Shown in pieces: positions 51,297 to 59,842 of a stretch of DNA of 64,000 bases (its first letter is position 1; the number at the start of each line of letters is the position of its first letter). Below the pieces are notes generated by a model, which was given only the letters and a program-made list of their open reading frames with translations, was not told the origin of the DNA and did not search any database. Position numbers and translations under genes: made by a program. The DNA is from Streptomyces sp. NA04227 (lineage in GTDB: Bacteria > Actinomycetota > Actinomycetes > Streptomycetales > Streptomycetaceae), in NCBI RefSeq assembly GCF_013364195.1, contig NZ_CP054918.1, positions 2,965,001-3,029,000 on the forward strand, read 5' to 3'.

Positions 51297-53144
51297 TCAG
51301 CGCCACTCCTCCGGGCAGGGCGTGCCGCGCGGCAGCTGGTACGGGGCGGCCAGGCGGTACACGCCCGGGCCCGGGGCGATCAGTTCGGTCCACTTGTCGC
51401 CGGCGGCGTTCTCCTCGGCCTCCATCAGGCAGCCGTTGAGGTTCTTGTACTCCTTGGGCTCGCCGTCCTCGCGGTGCTTGGACGCCTTCGTCTCCTGGGG
51501 CGCCTTGAGGCTCTTGCCGTTCTCGTTGACGAGGCCGAGCCACGGCGAGTACGGGATGCGGATCAGTACCCGGCCCGCGCGTTCGACGCGCAGCGTCAGC
51601 TCGCCCTGGTCGGCGCGGGTGACGTGGCCCGGGGGCTCCGCGAGCGGCGCGGAGTCGGTGACCTTGTACAGCGTCCAGTTCTTGTCGCCCCACAGACGCT
51701 CCAGATACGGCTGGCCGCGCTGGATCAGCTCGCGCTCGCGGGGGCCGCCGATGCCGTCGAGGTCGTCGGTGGGCAGCACGATGAAGTGCACGGCCCAGCG
51801 CTGGAGCCACTCGTGGTAGTTCGCCGAGTTCAGCGTCTCGTCGTAGAAGAGCGGGTTGCGCTCCATGTCGGCCTGACGGTTCCAGCCGCGGGCCAGGTTC
51901 ACGTACGGGGCGAGCGCGGACGCCTCACGATGGCTGCGGGTGGGGACCACCTCGACCCGGCCCTTGTCGGCGCCCTCCTGCTCCAGGTGGTGCACCAGCG
52001 GCGCCAGCTCGCGGGCCCAGGACGCCTCCGGGGTGGTGTGGATGATGTCGATGATGGTCTTGATGCCGATCCACACCACGAAGCCGAGGATGCCGAAGGC
52101 GAGCCAGAACCAGCGCCGCGTACGGGGCTCGGCGAAGGGCAGTGCGGCCATCAGCACCGCACCGCCGAAGAGCATGCCCAGGCGGGTGATGTTCGAGCCG
52201 ATCTGCGAGCTGATCAGCCAGGTGAGCAGTACCGCGAGGGCGTAGACGTACGCGGTGATCCGTACCGTCTTCCAGCTCTTGGGCACCGTCCGGGCCACGA
52301 TCACCGCGCACAGGAACGGCGGGAAGGTGGCGACGAAGTCCATCGGCTGGGTCCCCGAGAAGGGGAACAGCCAGGCGCAGAGCCCGACCACCACCGCCGG
52401 GGCGATACCCAGCGCCCAGGCGCCCGGTCTGCGCTTCTGCAGGAACAGGGCGACCGCGACCAGGCCCACGAACAGGCCAGCGACCGGTGAGGCGGCCGTC
52501 GCGAGACCGGCCAGCGGGGCCGCCAGCAGCGCCTTGGCCCAGCGGCGGCGGCGCCAGCGGTGCGGCCAGCAGAAGACGACGGCGACGGCCGCGAGGGCGA
52601 GCATCGTGCCGAGCGCGAAGGTGACCCGCCCCGAGATCGCGTTGCACACCAGGCCGAACACCCCGGCGAACGCCGGCGGCAGCACCCACGGGGAGCGGCT
52701 GCGTACCAGGATCACGGTGAGCAGCGTCGCGGACAGCGTCCCGGCGATCATCATCGTCGTCCGCACACCGAGTACGGACATCAGATACGGCGAGACCACG
52801 CTGTACGAGACCGGGTGCATGCCGCCGTACCAGGCGAGGTTGTACGCCGAGTCGGGATGCCGTCCGACGAACTCCGCCCAGGCGTCCTGTGCGGCGAGGT
52901 CGCCGCCACTGTTCGCGAACACGAAGAACCAGCCGATGTGCAGGACACCGGCTACCGCTGTGACGTAGAGCACCGGATGGCTGAACAGCCAGGTGACCCA
53001 CCACGGTCTGCCCGAAACGGCACTCGCCCCGACCGGCTCACGCTGCCGCTGGGCAGGAAGCGCTATTCGCTCGGCTCGCTCGCCCGCGTCCGGCTCCTTG
53101 TCAGGATCGGCACCGTCGGCCCGCGTCGGCTCCGCAGTCGCCAC
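51297..53144 (-). CDS. Large polytopic membrane protein, GT-C glycosyltransferase-like
   Basis: The GTG start at 53144 follows GGGGAGA, giving 615 residues. A polar 50-residue N-terminus precedes about ten membrane helices (e.g. LYVTAVAGVLHIGWFFVFA, WFWLAFGILGFVVWIGIKTI). An outer loop DLAAQDAWAEFVGRHPDSAYN follows helix one, and a ~250-residue soluble C-terminal domain ends the protein. An acidic first loop and a soluble end domain fit the GT-C polyprenyl-phosphate-sugar transferases, but I see no decisive motif. It is upstream-adjacent to a wall carboxypeptidase gene, 396 bp away. Wall or glycolipid assembly is inference. Confidence 0.7.
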   Translation of the reverse strand: MATAEPTRADGADPDKEPDAGERAERIALPAQRQREPVGASAVSGRPWWVTWLFSHPVLYVTAVAGVLHIGWFFVFANSGGDLAAQDAWAEFVGRHPDSAYNLAWYGGMHPVSYSVVSPYLMSVLGVRTTMMIAGTLSATLLTVILVRSRSPWVLPPAFAGVFGLVCNAISGRVTFALGTMLALAAVAVVFCWPHRWRRRRWAKALLAAPLAGLATAASPVAGLFVGLVAVALFLQKRRPGAWALGIAPAVVVGLCAWLFPFSGTQPMDFVATFPPFLCAVIVARTVPKSWKTVRITAYVYALAVLLTWLISSQIGSNITRLGMLFGGAVLMAALPFAEPRTRRWFWLAFGILGFVVWIGIKTIIDIIHTTPEASWARELAPLVHHLEQEGADKGRVEVVPTRSHREASALAPYVNLARGWNRQADMERNPLFYDETLNSANYHEWLQRWAVHFIVLPTDDLDGIGGPRERELIQRGQPYLERLWGDKNWTLYKVTDSAPLAEPPGHVTRADQGELTLRVERAGRVLIRIPYSPWLGLVNENGKSLKAPQETKASKHREDGEPKEYKNLNGCLMEAEENAAGDKWTELIAPGPGVYRLAAPYQLPRGTPCPEEWR

Positions 53145-53501
53145 TGGAGGATCTCCCCGTACTCAAGTCTCGGCGGGACCCGGCCTCGGCACAGTCGCCC
53201 TGCTGTACCGCTCCCGGGGACCCGGTGTGCTGCCCGCCCCCGGTCTCGCGACGCTAGCACGCGCGCGGGGTTCGCCGCTTCGCGGTATGCGGCGCGCGGG
53301 GCGGTCGGCGGCGGTCGGTCCCTGGTGGGACCTTGGCCGGAACTCGGCGGGAACTGGGCCGACGCTCCTGTGACTTCGGCGGGGCGGCCCGGCCGAAGAC
53401 GTGGCCGAGGCGGCCGACCCGGTGGGCCGGCCGCCTCAGTCAGGTGTGGGATGTATCGCCTTCATGCTGTCTGATGGCTTCCATCCCGCCCTGGTGGTCT
53501 C

Positions 53502-53533
53502 CAGGCCGGGCTGGGAGTCTCCAGCCCGGCCTG
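53502..53533 (-). terminator. Hairpin terminator after the carboxypeptidase gene
   Basis: Perfect 13-bp arms (53502-53514 and 53521-53533) surround the loop GAGTCT just after the stop codon. Two near-identical 23-bp copies of GATGGCTTCCATCCCGCCCT flank it (53473 and 53533 regions). Confidence 0.8.
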
Positions 53534-53540
53534 ATGGCCT

Positions 53541-56500
53541 CTATCCCACCCTGGTCAGCTTGTCGGCGAAGCCCGGTTCGGAGAGGTTCTCCTTCAGGGC
53601 TACGGGGACTTCGACGGCGCTCGCCGTTCCGTCCCCGACCCGCAGTACGCCGACCTCGGTGCCCGCCTCGGCCTGGTGCGGCAGGGACTTGCCGTTGTCG
53701 GCGAGCTTGAGTTCGACGGTGAGGCCGGGCCAGCCGACGGCGGTGACGTCCTTGGTCGCGACGACCGGAGTCGTACCGCCGAGCCCGTCGTCCACGGTGC
53801 CGACCACGTCACCCTTGCGGACCACGGTCTTCGCCTCCAGTACGCCGCGGGCCGCCTGCATCAGTGCGTTGCCCGCGTCCAGGGCGCCGGTCAGGATCGA
53901 GTCGTCGCGAGCGGCGGCCGGTTGCGAGAGCACCGCTCCGATAATGGTCTGCCGGGTGCCGCCGACCTCCTTGGTCGCGGCGAAGAGCAGGTTGCCGCCC
54001 GCCTTGGTGGTCGTACCGGTCTTGATGCCCATGACGCCGTCGACCGGGACCAGACGGTTCCAGTTCTTCTGTTCCGTGCCGTTCACGTCCACGTACGAGG
54101 ACTGGCTGACGACCTCGCGGAACAGCGGGTTCTCCATGGCCTTCTTGCCGAGCTTCACCTGGTCCGCGGCGGTGCTCACGGTGCTGGCGGTCAGGCCGGA
54201 GGGGTCGGTGTAGTGGGTGTTGGTCATGCCGAGCTGCTTGGCGGTGGCGTTCATCTTCTCGACGAAGGCCTTCTCCGTGTCGGCGTCCCAACGGGCCAGG
54301 CGGCGGGCGACGTTGTTCGCGGAAGCGAGCATGACGGCCTGAATGGCCTCCTTCTCGCTTATCTTCTGCCCCTCGCGGACCTCCACGGTCGACTCGCCCT
54401 CCGCGGACTTCGCGGCGTCTTCCTCCGCCTGCTTGTCCATGGTGATCATGGGCCCGTCACCCTGCTTGATCGGGTGGTCCCGCAGGATGATGTACGCGGT
54501 CATCACCTTGGCGACACTCGCGATCGGCGCCGGCTTCTGCTCCCCGGACATACCGAAGCTCCCGACACCCTCGACCTCCATCGCCGCCTGCCCCTCACTG
54601 GGCCACGGCATGGACGGCTTCTCGCCGTCGAAGACGAACCGCTCGTCGGCGGTCAGCGACAACGTCGGCTCGGGAAGCGGTCGCACTGCCTGCGCGACCG
54701 CAAACACGATCACCAGCAGCAGCACCAACGGCGACCAGATCTTGACCCGGCGCAGCACGGTACGCAGCGGAGTCTGCGGGGGCGGCGGCGTGTTCGTCAG
54801 CTCGGCCAGCAGATCCAGCGGCGGCAGAGGCGGCAACGGCTGCTGGCGGGTACGGCCGAGACCGTCCGGGTCGGGGCCGGGAGTGGTGGTGCCGTGAGCG
54901 GCGGGAGTGGTTCCCGAGCCGGGGGCCTGCGGGCTTGCGGTGGGCGGCAGGGCACCGGCTGCGGGCGCGTTCGGCCCGGCGGGACGCGCGGTGGGACGCG
55001 CGGCGGGACGACGCTCCTCGACGTCCTTGAGCGCGACGAACTTGCTGGTGCGCTCCGGGTCGGTGAGGGCGGGAGAGGTGCTGGGAGCGGGCGAGGTGGT
55101 GTGGGAGGAGGACGCGGCGCTGGAGGGGCCCGGCTTGTCCTCGGAGTTGTCCTGGGCCTGGCTGTCCTGGCCCTGGTTGCCCTGGCCCTGGCTGTCCTGA
55201 CCCTGGTTGCCCTGGCCCTGGCTGTCCTGACCCTGGTTGCCCTGGCTCTGGTTGCCCTGGCCCTGCTTCCGGTCGGACTTGTTCTGGCTCGGCTCCTGGT
55301 CCTGCTTTTGGTCCAGCTTCCGGTCCTGCTCCTGCTCCCGGCCCGGCTCGGCGGAGGTCGACGGAGCTGATGCGCTGGAGGCTGCGGAGGACTCCGCCGA
55401 GGCCTTGCTCGCGGCACCTGCCGCCGCCTCGCCGTCATCCTCAACATCCGACTTGGCCCCGGACTTGGCCTGGGCCTGGGCCTCAGACTTGGCCCCGGCG
55501 CCGTCCTCGGCCTCGGTCCCTGCCTTGCCGTCAGCCTCGGTTTCGGTCGCGCTCTCGGTCTCGGTGTCAGCCTCAGCCTCGATGGCGCCCTTGGCTTCGG
55601 ACTCGTCCGAAGCCGCCGCGGTCGACGGAACCTGCTCCGAGTCCGCCGTACGCCGCGCCTGCGGGACGGAACCCGCCTCCTCCGACGCACTCGCGTCCGA
55701 CGCGTCCGAGGCCGAGTCCCGCTCCTCCGAGGCGCCTGGCTCACCGTTCACAGCGCCCAGCCCACCGTTCGCAATCGAAACGGCGGCGGGCGTCGTCGTT
55801 TTCGCGCGGGAAGCCTTCTCCGCGCCGGAAGCCCTCTCCTCCTCGGAGGGTGCTTCCCCGCCGTCCGACTCGGCCCCAGGTATGGCCACGCCCGCGAGTT
55901 CCGCGAGCTTCAGAGTCGTCGTCGGCTGGTCCACGGGCCGTCGGGGCAGTTGGAACACCGCGGTCGCCTGATCGACCCCCGCCCCACCGGAACGCGCCTC
56001 GGCACCGGACGCCTCCTCGGCGCCGGCACCGGCATCAACACCGGAACCCGCCCCCGTACGCGTACCCGAGCCGGCACCCGTACCCGCACCCGCGCCCGTT
56101 CCGGTATCCGAGCCGCCGCCCGCACCGGAAGACCCACCAGCGCCCGCGGCCCCAGCCGCCCCGGCGGCCGGTTCACCCGTCCCGGACTCACCGGCGGCCC
56201 CACCGGACACCCAAGCGGCCACGGCCTCCCGCAGACGCGCGTCGCGGCCCTCGCCGCCCGCTGCCGCGTCATCCGCCGCAGCGGCACCGTCCGCGCCCTC
56301 TCCGGCACTCCGCGCATCGGCGGAGGCAACCGAGCCCCCACCGTCCCGCGTCTCACCCTTCGAGGAACCCTCAGCAGCAGCCGGAGAACTCTCCGAACCC
56401 GAGCCCTCAGAGGACTCCGAGGCACCCGAGGACTCCGAGCCGTCCGTGCTCCTCCCCGCGGCGGACGCGCTCCGCGTCGAAGGTGCCTTACGGGCCATGG

Positions 56501-56627
56501 CGAGCCGGGGATCGTGCTGGGCGGGCGGCTGGGAGCCGTCGCCGCCCGCCGCACCATCACGCCGCTCCGAACCGTCCCGCGGCTCGGAGTTCTGCGTCTT
56601 CGCTCTGTCGGGGGACTCGCCCGCCAC
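53541..56627 (-). CDS. D-alanyl-D-alanine carboxypeptidase with very long disordered N-terminus
   Basis: The GTG start at 56627 lies five bases after AAGGAGG, giving 1028 residues; the frame upstream lacks such a site. Residues 1 to ~630 are low-complexity (Ala, Ser, Glu, Gly, Pro), including three QGNQGQDSQG decapeptides from a 30-bp repeat, ending in one membrane helix (~632-650). The penicillin-binding S11 domain follows: SVAK (Ser704 nucleophile), SANN and KTGTTTKAGGN. It removes terminal D-Ala from wall peptides outside the membrane. The long inner part could bind cytoplasmic partners. The usual S11 length is ~400. Confidence 0.92.
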   Translation of the reverse strand: MAGESPDRAKTQNSEPRDGSERRDGAAGGDGSQPPAQHDPRLAMARKAPSTRSASAAGRSTDGSESSGASESSEGSGSESSPAAAEGSSKGETRDGGGSVASADARSAGEGADGAAAADDAAAGGEGRDARLREAVAAWVSGGAAGESGTGEPAAGAAGAAGAGGSSGAGGGSDTGTGAGAGTGAGSGTRTGAGSGVDAGAGAEEASGAEARSGGAGVDQATAVFQLPRRPVDQPTTTLKLAELAGVAIPGAESDGGEAPSEEERASGAEKASRAKTTTPAAVSIANGGLGAVNGEPGASEERDSASDASDASASEEAGSVPQARRTADSEQVPSTAAASDESEAKGAIEAEADTETESATETEADGKAGTEAEDGAGAKSEAQAQAKSGAKSDVEDDGEAAAGAASKASAESSAASSASAPSTSAEPGREQEQDRKLDQKQDQEPSQNKSDRKQGQGNQSQGNQGQDSQGQGNQGQDSQGQGNQGQDSQAQDNSEDKPGPSSAASSSHTTSPAPSTSPALTDPERTSKFVALKDVEERRPAARPTARPAGPNAPAAGALPPTASPQAPGSGTTPAAHGTTTPGPDPDGLGRTRQQPLPPLPPLDLLAELTNTPPPPQTPLRTVLRRVKIWSPLVLLLVIVFAVAQAVRPLPEPTLSLTADERFVFDGEKPSMPWPSEGQAAMEVEGVGSFGMSGEQKPAPIASVAKVMTAYIILRDHPIKQGDGPMITMDKQAEEDAAKSAEGESTVEVREGQKISEKEAIQAVMLASANNVARRLARWDADTEKAFVEKMNATAKQLGMTNTHYTDPSGLTASTVSTAADQVKLGKKAMENPLFREVVSQSSYVDVNGTEQKNWNRLVPVDGVMGIKTGTTTKAGGNLLFAATKEVGGTRQTIIGAVLSQPAAARDDSILTGALDAGNALMQAARGVLEAKTVVRKGDVVGTVDDGLGGTTPVVATKDVTAVGWPGLTVELKLADNGKSLPHQAEAGTEVGVLRVGDGTASAVEVPVALKENLSEPGFADKLTRVG
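55161..55250 (-). repeat. 30-bp in-frame tandem repeat, three copies
   Basis: Three contiguous 30-bp units encode a Gln/Gly/Asn/Ser-rich decapeptide (GNQGQDSQGQ register) in the N-terminal region of the carboxypeptidase. Confidence 0.9.
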
Positions 56628-56827
56628 CGATTCCTCCTTCGTGCGCCGCGCCCCAGCGGCCGCGCTGTGGGTGTCCAAACCGTCTACCAGTGTCCCGTGT
56701 GGGGGGTTGACTCCTCCGCTAGACGAGAACGACATACCTTCCGGTTCCAGGATCAACCGGGCAGGCACTCTCGACAGACCAATGTGAGAGGGGTCACCCT
56801 GTCATTCATCCACGCGGGGAGGCATGG

Positions 56828-57556
56828 ATGGGCAGGAGCCGCAGAACGATTCCGGAGGAGCTTCTGTTGCTCGCTCTGGACCCGGCCACGGGTACCACAG
56901 CGCAGCCGCAGTCGCTCGACCTCGGTCTGGCCGGAGCACAGCTAGTGGAGCTGGCACTGGCCGGACGAATAGCCCCTGACGGGGATCGTATCGCCGTGGT
57001 GGTACCACGGCCGACAGGAGATCCGACGCTGGACTGTGCACTGGAACTGCTGCGAAGGCGCGGCGCTCCGGTACGTGCCGTCCACTGGATCGGCGGGCCC
57101 CGACTGGGGCTGCGCCAGACGTATCTCTCGCATCTGGAGAGGTGCGGCATGGTTCATGCCGTGGCAGGCCAGATGTGCGGGGTACTGCCGACGACTCGCT
57201 ACCAGGCGACGGACACGGCAATCAGCCGGGAGATCAGGGCCCGGCTGGATTCAGCGATCCGTACCGGTGTACCGCCGGACCCACGGACCGCGGCGCTCGC
57301 CGCGCTGGCCCACGCGGTCGGCCTCGGCAAGCACCTCTACCCGGGGAACGAGGGGCGCTCCTCGCGCTCCCGGCTGCGGGATCTGATCAGGCACGACCCG
57401 ATGGGCGGTCTCGTCGCGCACGCGGTGATGGACGTCCAGAACGGTGTGGCGGCACAGCCGCGCCGCGCACCGGCGGCAGGCGCCCGTCCGACGGCCGACG
57501 CAGGCCGCGTCCCGGTGGGCGGCCGACACGGACCGATGGCGCGAGCCGCGAGCTGA
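56828..57556 (+). CDS. GOLPH3/VPS74 (GPP34)-family protein
   Basis: The start is ATG 56828, behind GGGGAGG, giving 242 residues. The N-terminal IPEELLLLALDPATGT and LAGAQLVELALAGRI, then the DPRTAALAALAHAVGL helical block, are the GPP34 family pattern. Eukaryotic members bind PI4P at the Golgi. Streptomyces have several copies of unknown role, some near membrane or antibiotic genes. It is divergent from the wall carboxypeptidase gene, 200 bp away. The tail (220-242) is Arg/Gly-rich. Confidence 0.82.
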   Translation: MGRSRRTIPEELLLLALDPATGTTAQPQSLDLGLAGAQLVELALAGRIAPDGDRIAVVVPRPTGDPTLDCALELLRRRGAPVRAVHWIGGPRLGLRQTYLSHLERCGMVHAVAGQMCGVLPTTRYQATDTAISREIRARLDSAIRTGVPPDPRTAALAALAHAVGLGKHLYPGNEGRSSRSRLRDLIRHDPMGGLVAHAVMDVQNGVAAQPRRAPAAGARPTADAGRVPVGGRHGPMARAAS

Positions 57557-57606
57557 ACCGATCCGCCGACGCGGACCGTCCGACCACAGCCCGGCCGCCG
57601 CCGGGC

Positions 57607-57745
57607 CGGTCGGCCGGTCAGTCGGTCAGTCGGTCAGCCGGTCAGTCGGTGATGCCTGCGGCGAAGGCGCGCGGTGGGCCGGTCGGTTGGCCGGTCAGCC
57701 GGTTCAGTCGTCCGGTCGCTCGGTCAGTCGGTCAGTCGGTCACGG
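57607..57745. repeat. 8-bp GGTCAGTC-type repeat clusters
   Basis: Two clusters (57607-57650 and 57663-57745) of the octamer GGTCAGTC, GGTCAGCC or CGGTCGGT lie after the GOLPH3-like gene. Most copies follow each other directly. Confidence 0.88.
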
Positions 57746-57765
57746 GCCGAACCGAGGAGTACGCC

Positions 57766-57831
57766 ATGGCGTTCTCCGGCGTCGCACCCGCGGGTGCGAC
57801 GCCGGAGAGTGCTGTCCATGTCACGCGGTAG
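57766..57831 (+). CDS. Possible 21-residue leader peptide
   Basis: ATG 57766 is preceded by GAGGAG at six bases and opens the peptide MAFSGVAPAGATPESAVHV plus TR, before TAG. It spans the 36-bp palindrome. The strong ribosome binding site with a tiny frame just before an XRE regulator gene (105 bp away) resembles a leader for attenuation, but chance is possible. Confidence 0.3.
   Translation: MAFSGVAPAGATPESAVHVTR
57773..57808. terminator. Perfect 36-bp palindrome
   Basis: Each half is 18 bp with no unpaired centre (TCTCCGGCGTCGCACCCG and its complement). It could end transcription of the GOLPH3-like gene or attenuate the downstream gene. Confidence 0.7.
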
Positions 57832-57935
57832 AGGGTCAACAGGCCCGTTTTCCAGCGCTGTACGCCCGGTTGGTGGCAATCTGCTCAACAGCAGATACGC
57901 AAAGTTCCGTGAGCCGCAGCCGGAGGTGCACGTCC

Positions 57936-58793
57936 GTGGCATCCAATGTCAATCCCACCGTAAGACGCCGACGGCTGGGTCAGGAGCTGCGCAGGCTCCG
58001 CGAGTTGAAGGGTCTGACCGCAGAGGAGGTCGCCGAGCGCCTGCTGGTCTCGCAGTCGAAGATCAGCCGCCTCGAGAACGGCCGCCGCAGCATCAGCCAG
58101 CGCGATGTGCGCGACCTGTGCGGGGTCTACGAGGTGGAGGACACCCGCATCGTCGAGTCGCTGATGCAAATGGCCAAGGACTCGCGCCAGCAAGGCTGGT
58201 GGCACTCCTTCGGCGACATCCCGTACAGCGTCTACATCGGACTCGAGACCGACGCCGCCTCGCTGCGCGTCTACGACCCGCAGGTCGTCCCCGGCCTCCT
58301 GCAGACCCGCCCGTACGCGGAAGCCCTGATCGCCGGGGCGCTGCCCGAGACGGCGCACTCCGACATCGACAAGCGCGTCCAGGTACGACTGCGCCGCCAG
58401 GACCGGATCAGTTCGCCGGACAGCCCGCTGCGACTGTGGACCGTACTCGACGAGGCCACACTCCGCCGCGTGGTCGGCGGCCGCTCCCTGATGCGCGAAC
58501 AACTGGAGCATCTCGTCGAGCAGTCCCAACTGCCGCACGTCACCGTGCAGGTGATCCCCTTCGACATGGGGGCGCATCCGGGACTCAACGGCCAGTACGC
58601 CATTCTGGAATTCCCCGACGCCGCCGATTCCAGCGTCGTCTACATCGAGGGCGTGACCAGCGACCTGTATCTCGAAAAGGCGAATGACGTCCACAAGTAC
58701 AGCGTCATGTACGAACACTTGCGCGCGCAGGCCCTGAACGTGGACCAGTCACGACAGTTCATCGCCGATATCGCCAAGGAATACGCGCGTTAG
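57936..58793 (+). CDS. XRE-family regulator with DUF5753 (Scr1 type)
   Basis: The GTG start at 57936 follows GGAGG by about nine bases, giving 285 residues. A helix-turn-helix is at ~15-70 (LGQELRRLRELKGLTAEEVA, then SQSKISRLENGRRSIS). The C-terminal two thirds is DUF5753 (YIGLETDAASLRVYDPQVVP, GLLQTRPYAEAL). Such regulators in Streptomyces are paired with a DUF397 protein; here one lies 531 bp downstream. They influence development and antibiotic production. The ligand or partner is unproven. Confidence 0.9.
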   Translation: MASNVNPTVRRRRLGQELRRLRELKGLTAEEVAERLLVSQSKISRLENGRRSISQRDVRDLCGVYEVEDTRIVESLMQMAKDSRQQGWWHSFGDIPYSVYIGLETDAASLRVYDPQVVPGLLQTRPYAEALIAGALPETAHSDIDKRVQVRLRRQDRISSPDSPLRLWTVLDEATLRRVVGGRSLMREQLEHLVEQSQLPHVTVQVIPFDMGAHPGLNGQYAILEFPDAADSSVVYIEGVTSDLYLEKANDVHKYSVMYEHLRAQALNVDQSRQFIADIAKEYAR

Positions 58794-59324
58794 GCACGGA
58801 GCCGGGCAATACGGAAGCCAAAGGCCGTGAAGAAGCGGTCGTGGAGAAGCGGTCGTGGGAAACGGCCGTGAAGACAGGGCGTGAAGCAAGGGGGCAAGGA
58901 GACAGGGGCAGTGGCAAAGCGCGACCGGCGAGGCGCCCTCGTAGCGCGCCAGCCGTCGCGCCAGCCCACCCAGCCCCTCTGCCGACCAGGCCCCGCCGCC
59001 CTGCCGCCCGAGCCCCACAGCAACCGCCCCGCAGCTCCCGCCTCACCCCGCCCCGCCCCGCCCCACCCCAACAGCCCGTATCCCATGGCCGACGGCTCGC
59101 GCTGTGCGACGAGTGGGGCGGTCGCGGCGAAAAGCGCCGCACGGTACACCGCTGTCGGGGTGGGGCGGAAGTCCCCTCTGGTATATGCCATCCGGTCGAG
59201 TGAACGGCTCCGACGGCCGCGGAAGCGGACGAGTAGCGTCGATCACGCCTTCACGCAAGTGAGTTGGCACGTGACCGCCCCCACGCGGTGACGGCACAAA
59301 TCGACTGGCCGAACCGGAGCAGAC
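58794..59324. other. Gene-free region between XRE and DUF397 genes
   Basis: This 531-bp gap is GC-rich in its centre, with many CCCCGCC runs. It begins with short repeats GAAGCGGTCGTGG (58828-58860). No frame looks coding on either strand. It probably contains a separate promoter for the DUF397 gene near 59180-59300. Confidence 0.4.
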
Positions 59325-59534
59325 ATGGCAATTCAGCAGGGCGCCACGAATACCTGGATCAAGTCCTCGTATTCCACGGGAAACGGCGCTTGCGTCGAAG
59401 TGAAATCCCCCCTCTTCGACGCGATCGCCGTACGGGACTCGAAGGTCCCGGCAGGCCCTTCACTCGCCTTCACCCCCGATTCCTGGCGCGCATTCATGAC
59501 CGAGGTGAGCCGCGGCGTCTTCGTCCACGGCTGA
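59325..59534 (+). CDS. DUF397 protein
   Basis: The 69-residue protein has the family pattern TWIKSSYSTGNGACVEV, then AVRDSK and FTPDSWRAFMTEV. DUF397 proteins are small partners of Scr1/WhiJ-type XRE regulators and can act as toxin-like or modulating elements. The regulator lies upstream on the same strand across a 531-bp gap, so the genes are likely a functional pair with separate promoters. Confidence 0.92.
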   Translation: MAIQQGATNTWIKSSYSTGNGACVEVKSPLFDAIAVRDSKVPAGPSLAFTPDSWRAFMTEVSRGVFVHG

Positions 59535-59842
59535 TCACGGCAAGCCCGTAGCCGCGCTCGCGGCGGCTGCGGTCCGGCGGACTCGTCCGCACGTCCCCCG
59601 CCCCTACGAGAAGCTGCCGCAGGACAAGCCGCCGCACGGTGAACAGCCGTACAACGAACGGCCCTACGGCAGCAGCCCCACGGCAAGAGCCCTCTCGACT
59701 GGTCCGCCGTCCCGGCCGAGGGGGCTCGGCGCTGCCCGCCGCACGTCACAACGGCTCGGCGCTGTCCACCGCACGTCACAAGGCCTGGCGCCGACAGCCA
59801 TACGCCACAACTCCCGCCCCGTGCACCCGCGTACGCCCCGCC
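59535..59842. other. Intergenic region with 30-bp direct repeat
   Basis: This 308-bp region lies between the convergent DUF397 and glycohydrolase genes. It contains the repeat at 59723-59782 and a short open stretch (reading PYEKLPQDKPPHGEQPYNE) with no start codon. No gene is called. Confidence 0.35.
59723..59782. repeat. 30-bp tandem direct repeat, two copies
   Basis: Two adjacent 30-bp copies (27 of 30 identical) begin GGCTCGGCGCTG and contain GCACGTCACAA. Confidence 0.9.

Larger units (their letters stand above)
57557..57935. other. Region with octamer repeats, mini-ORF and palindrome
   Basis: This 379-bp stretch contains no long gene. It holds the octamer array, a 36-bp palindrome and a 21-codon frame (each listed separately), and then the leader of the XRE gene. 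Confidence 0.45.

Noticed and set aside
59582..59700. Gene fragment reading PYEKLPQDKPPHGEQPYNE after the DUF397 gene
   Set aside because: No start codon or ribosome binding site, and the continuation is low-complexity. It is too short to call a gene or pseudogene.
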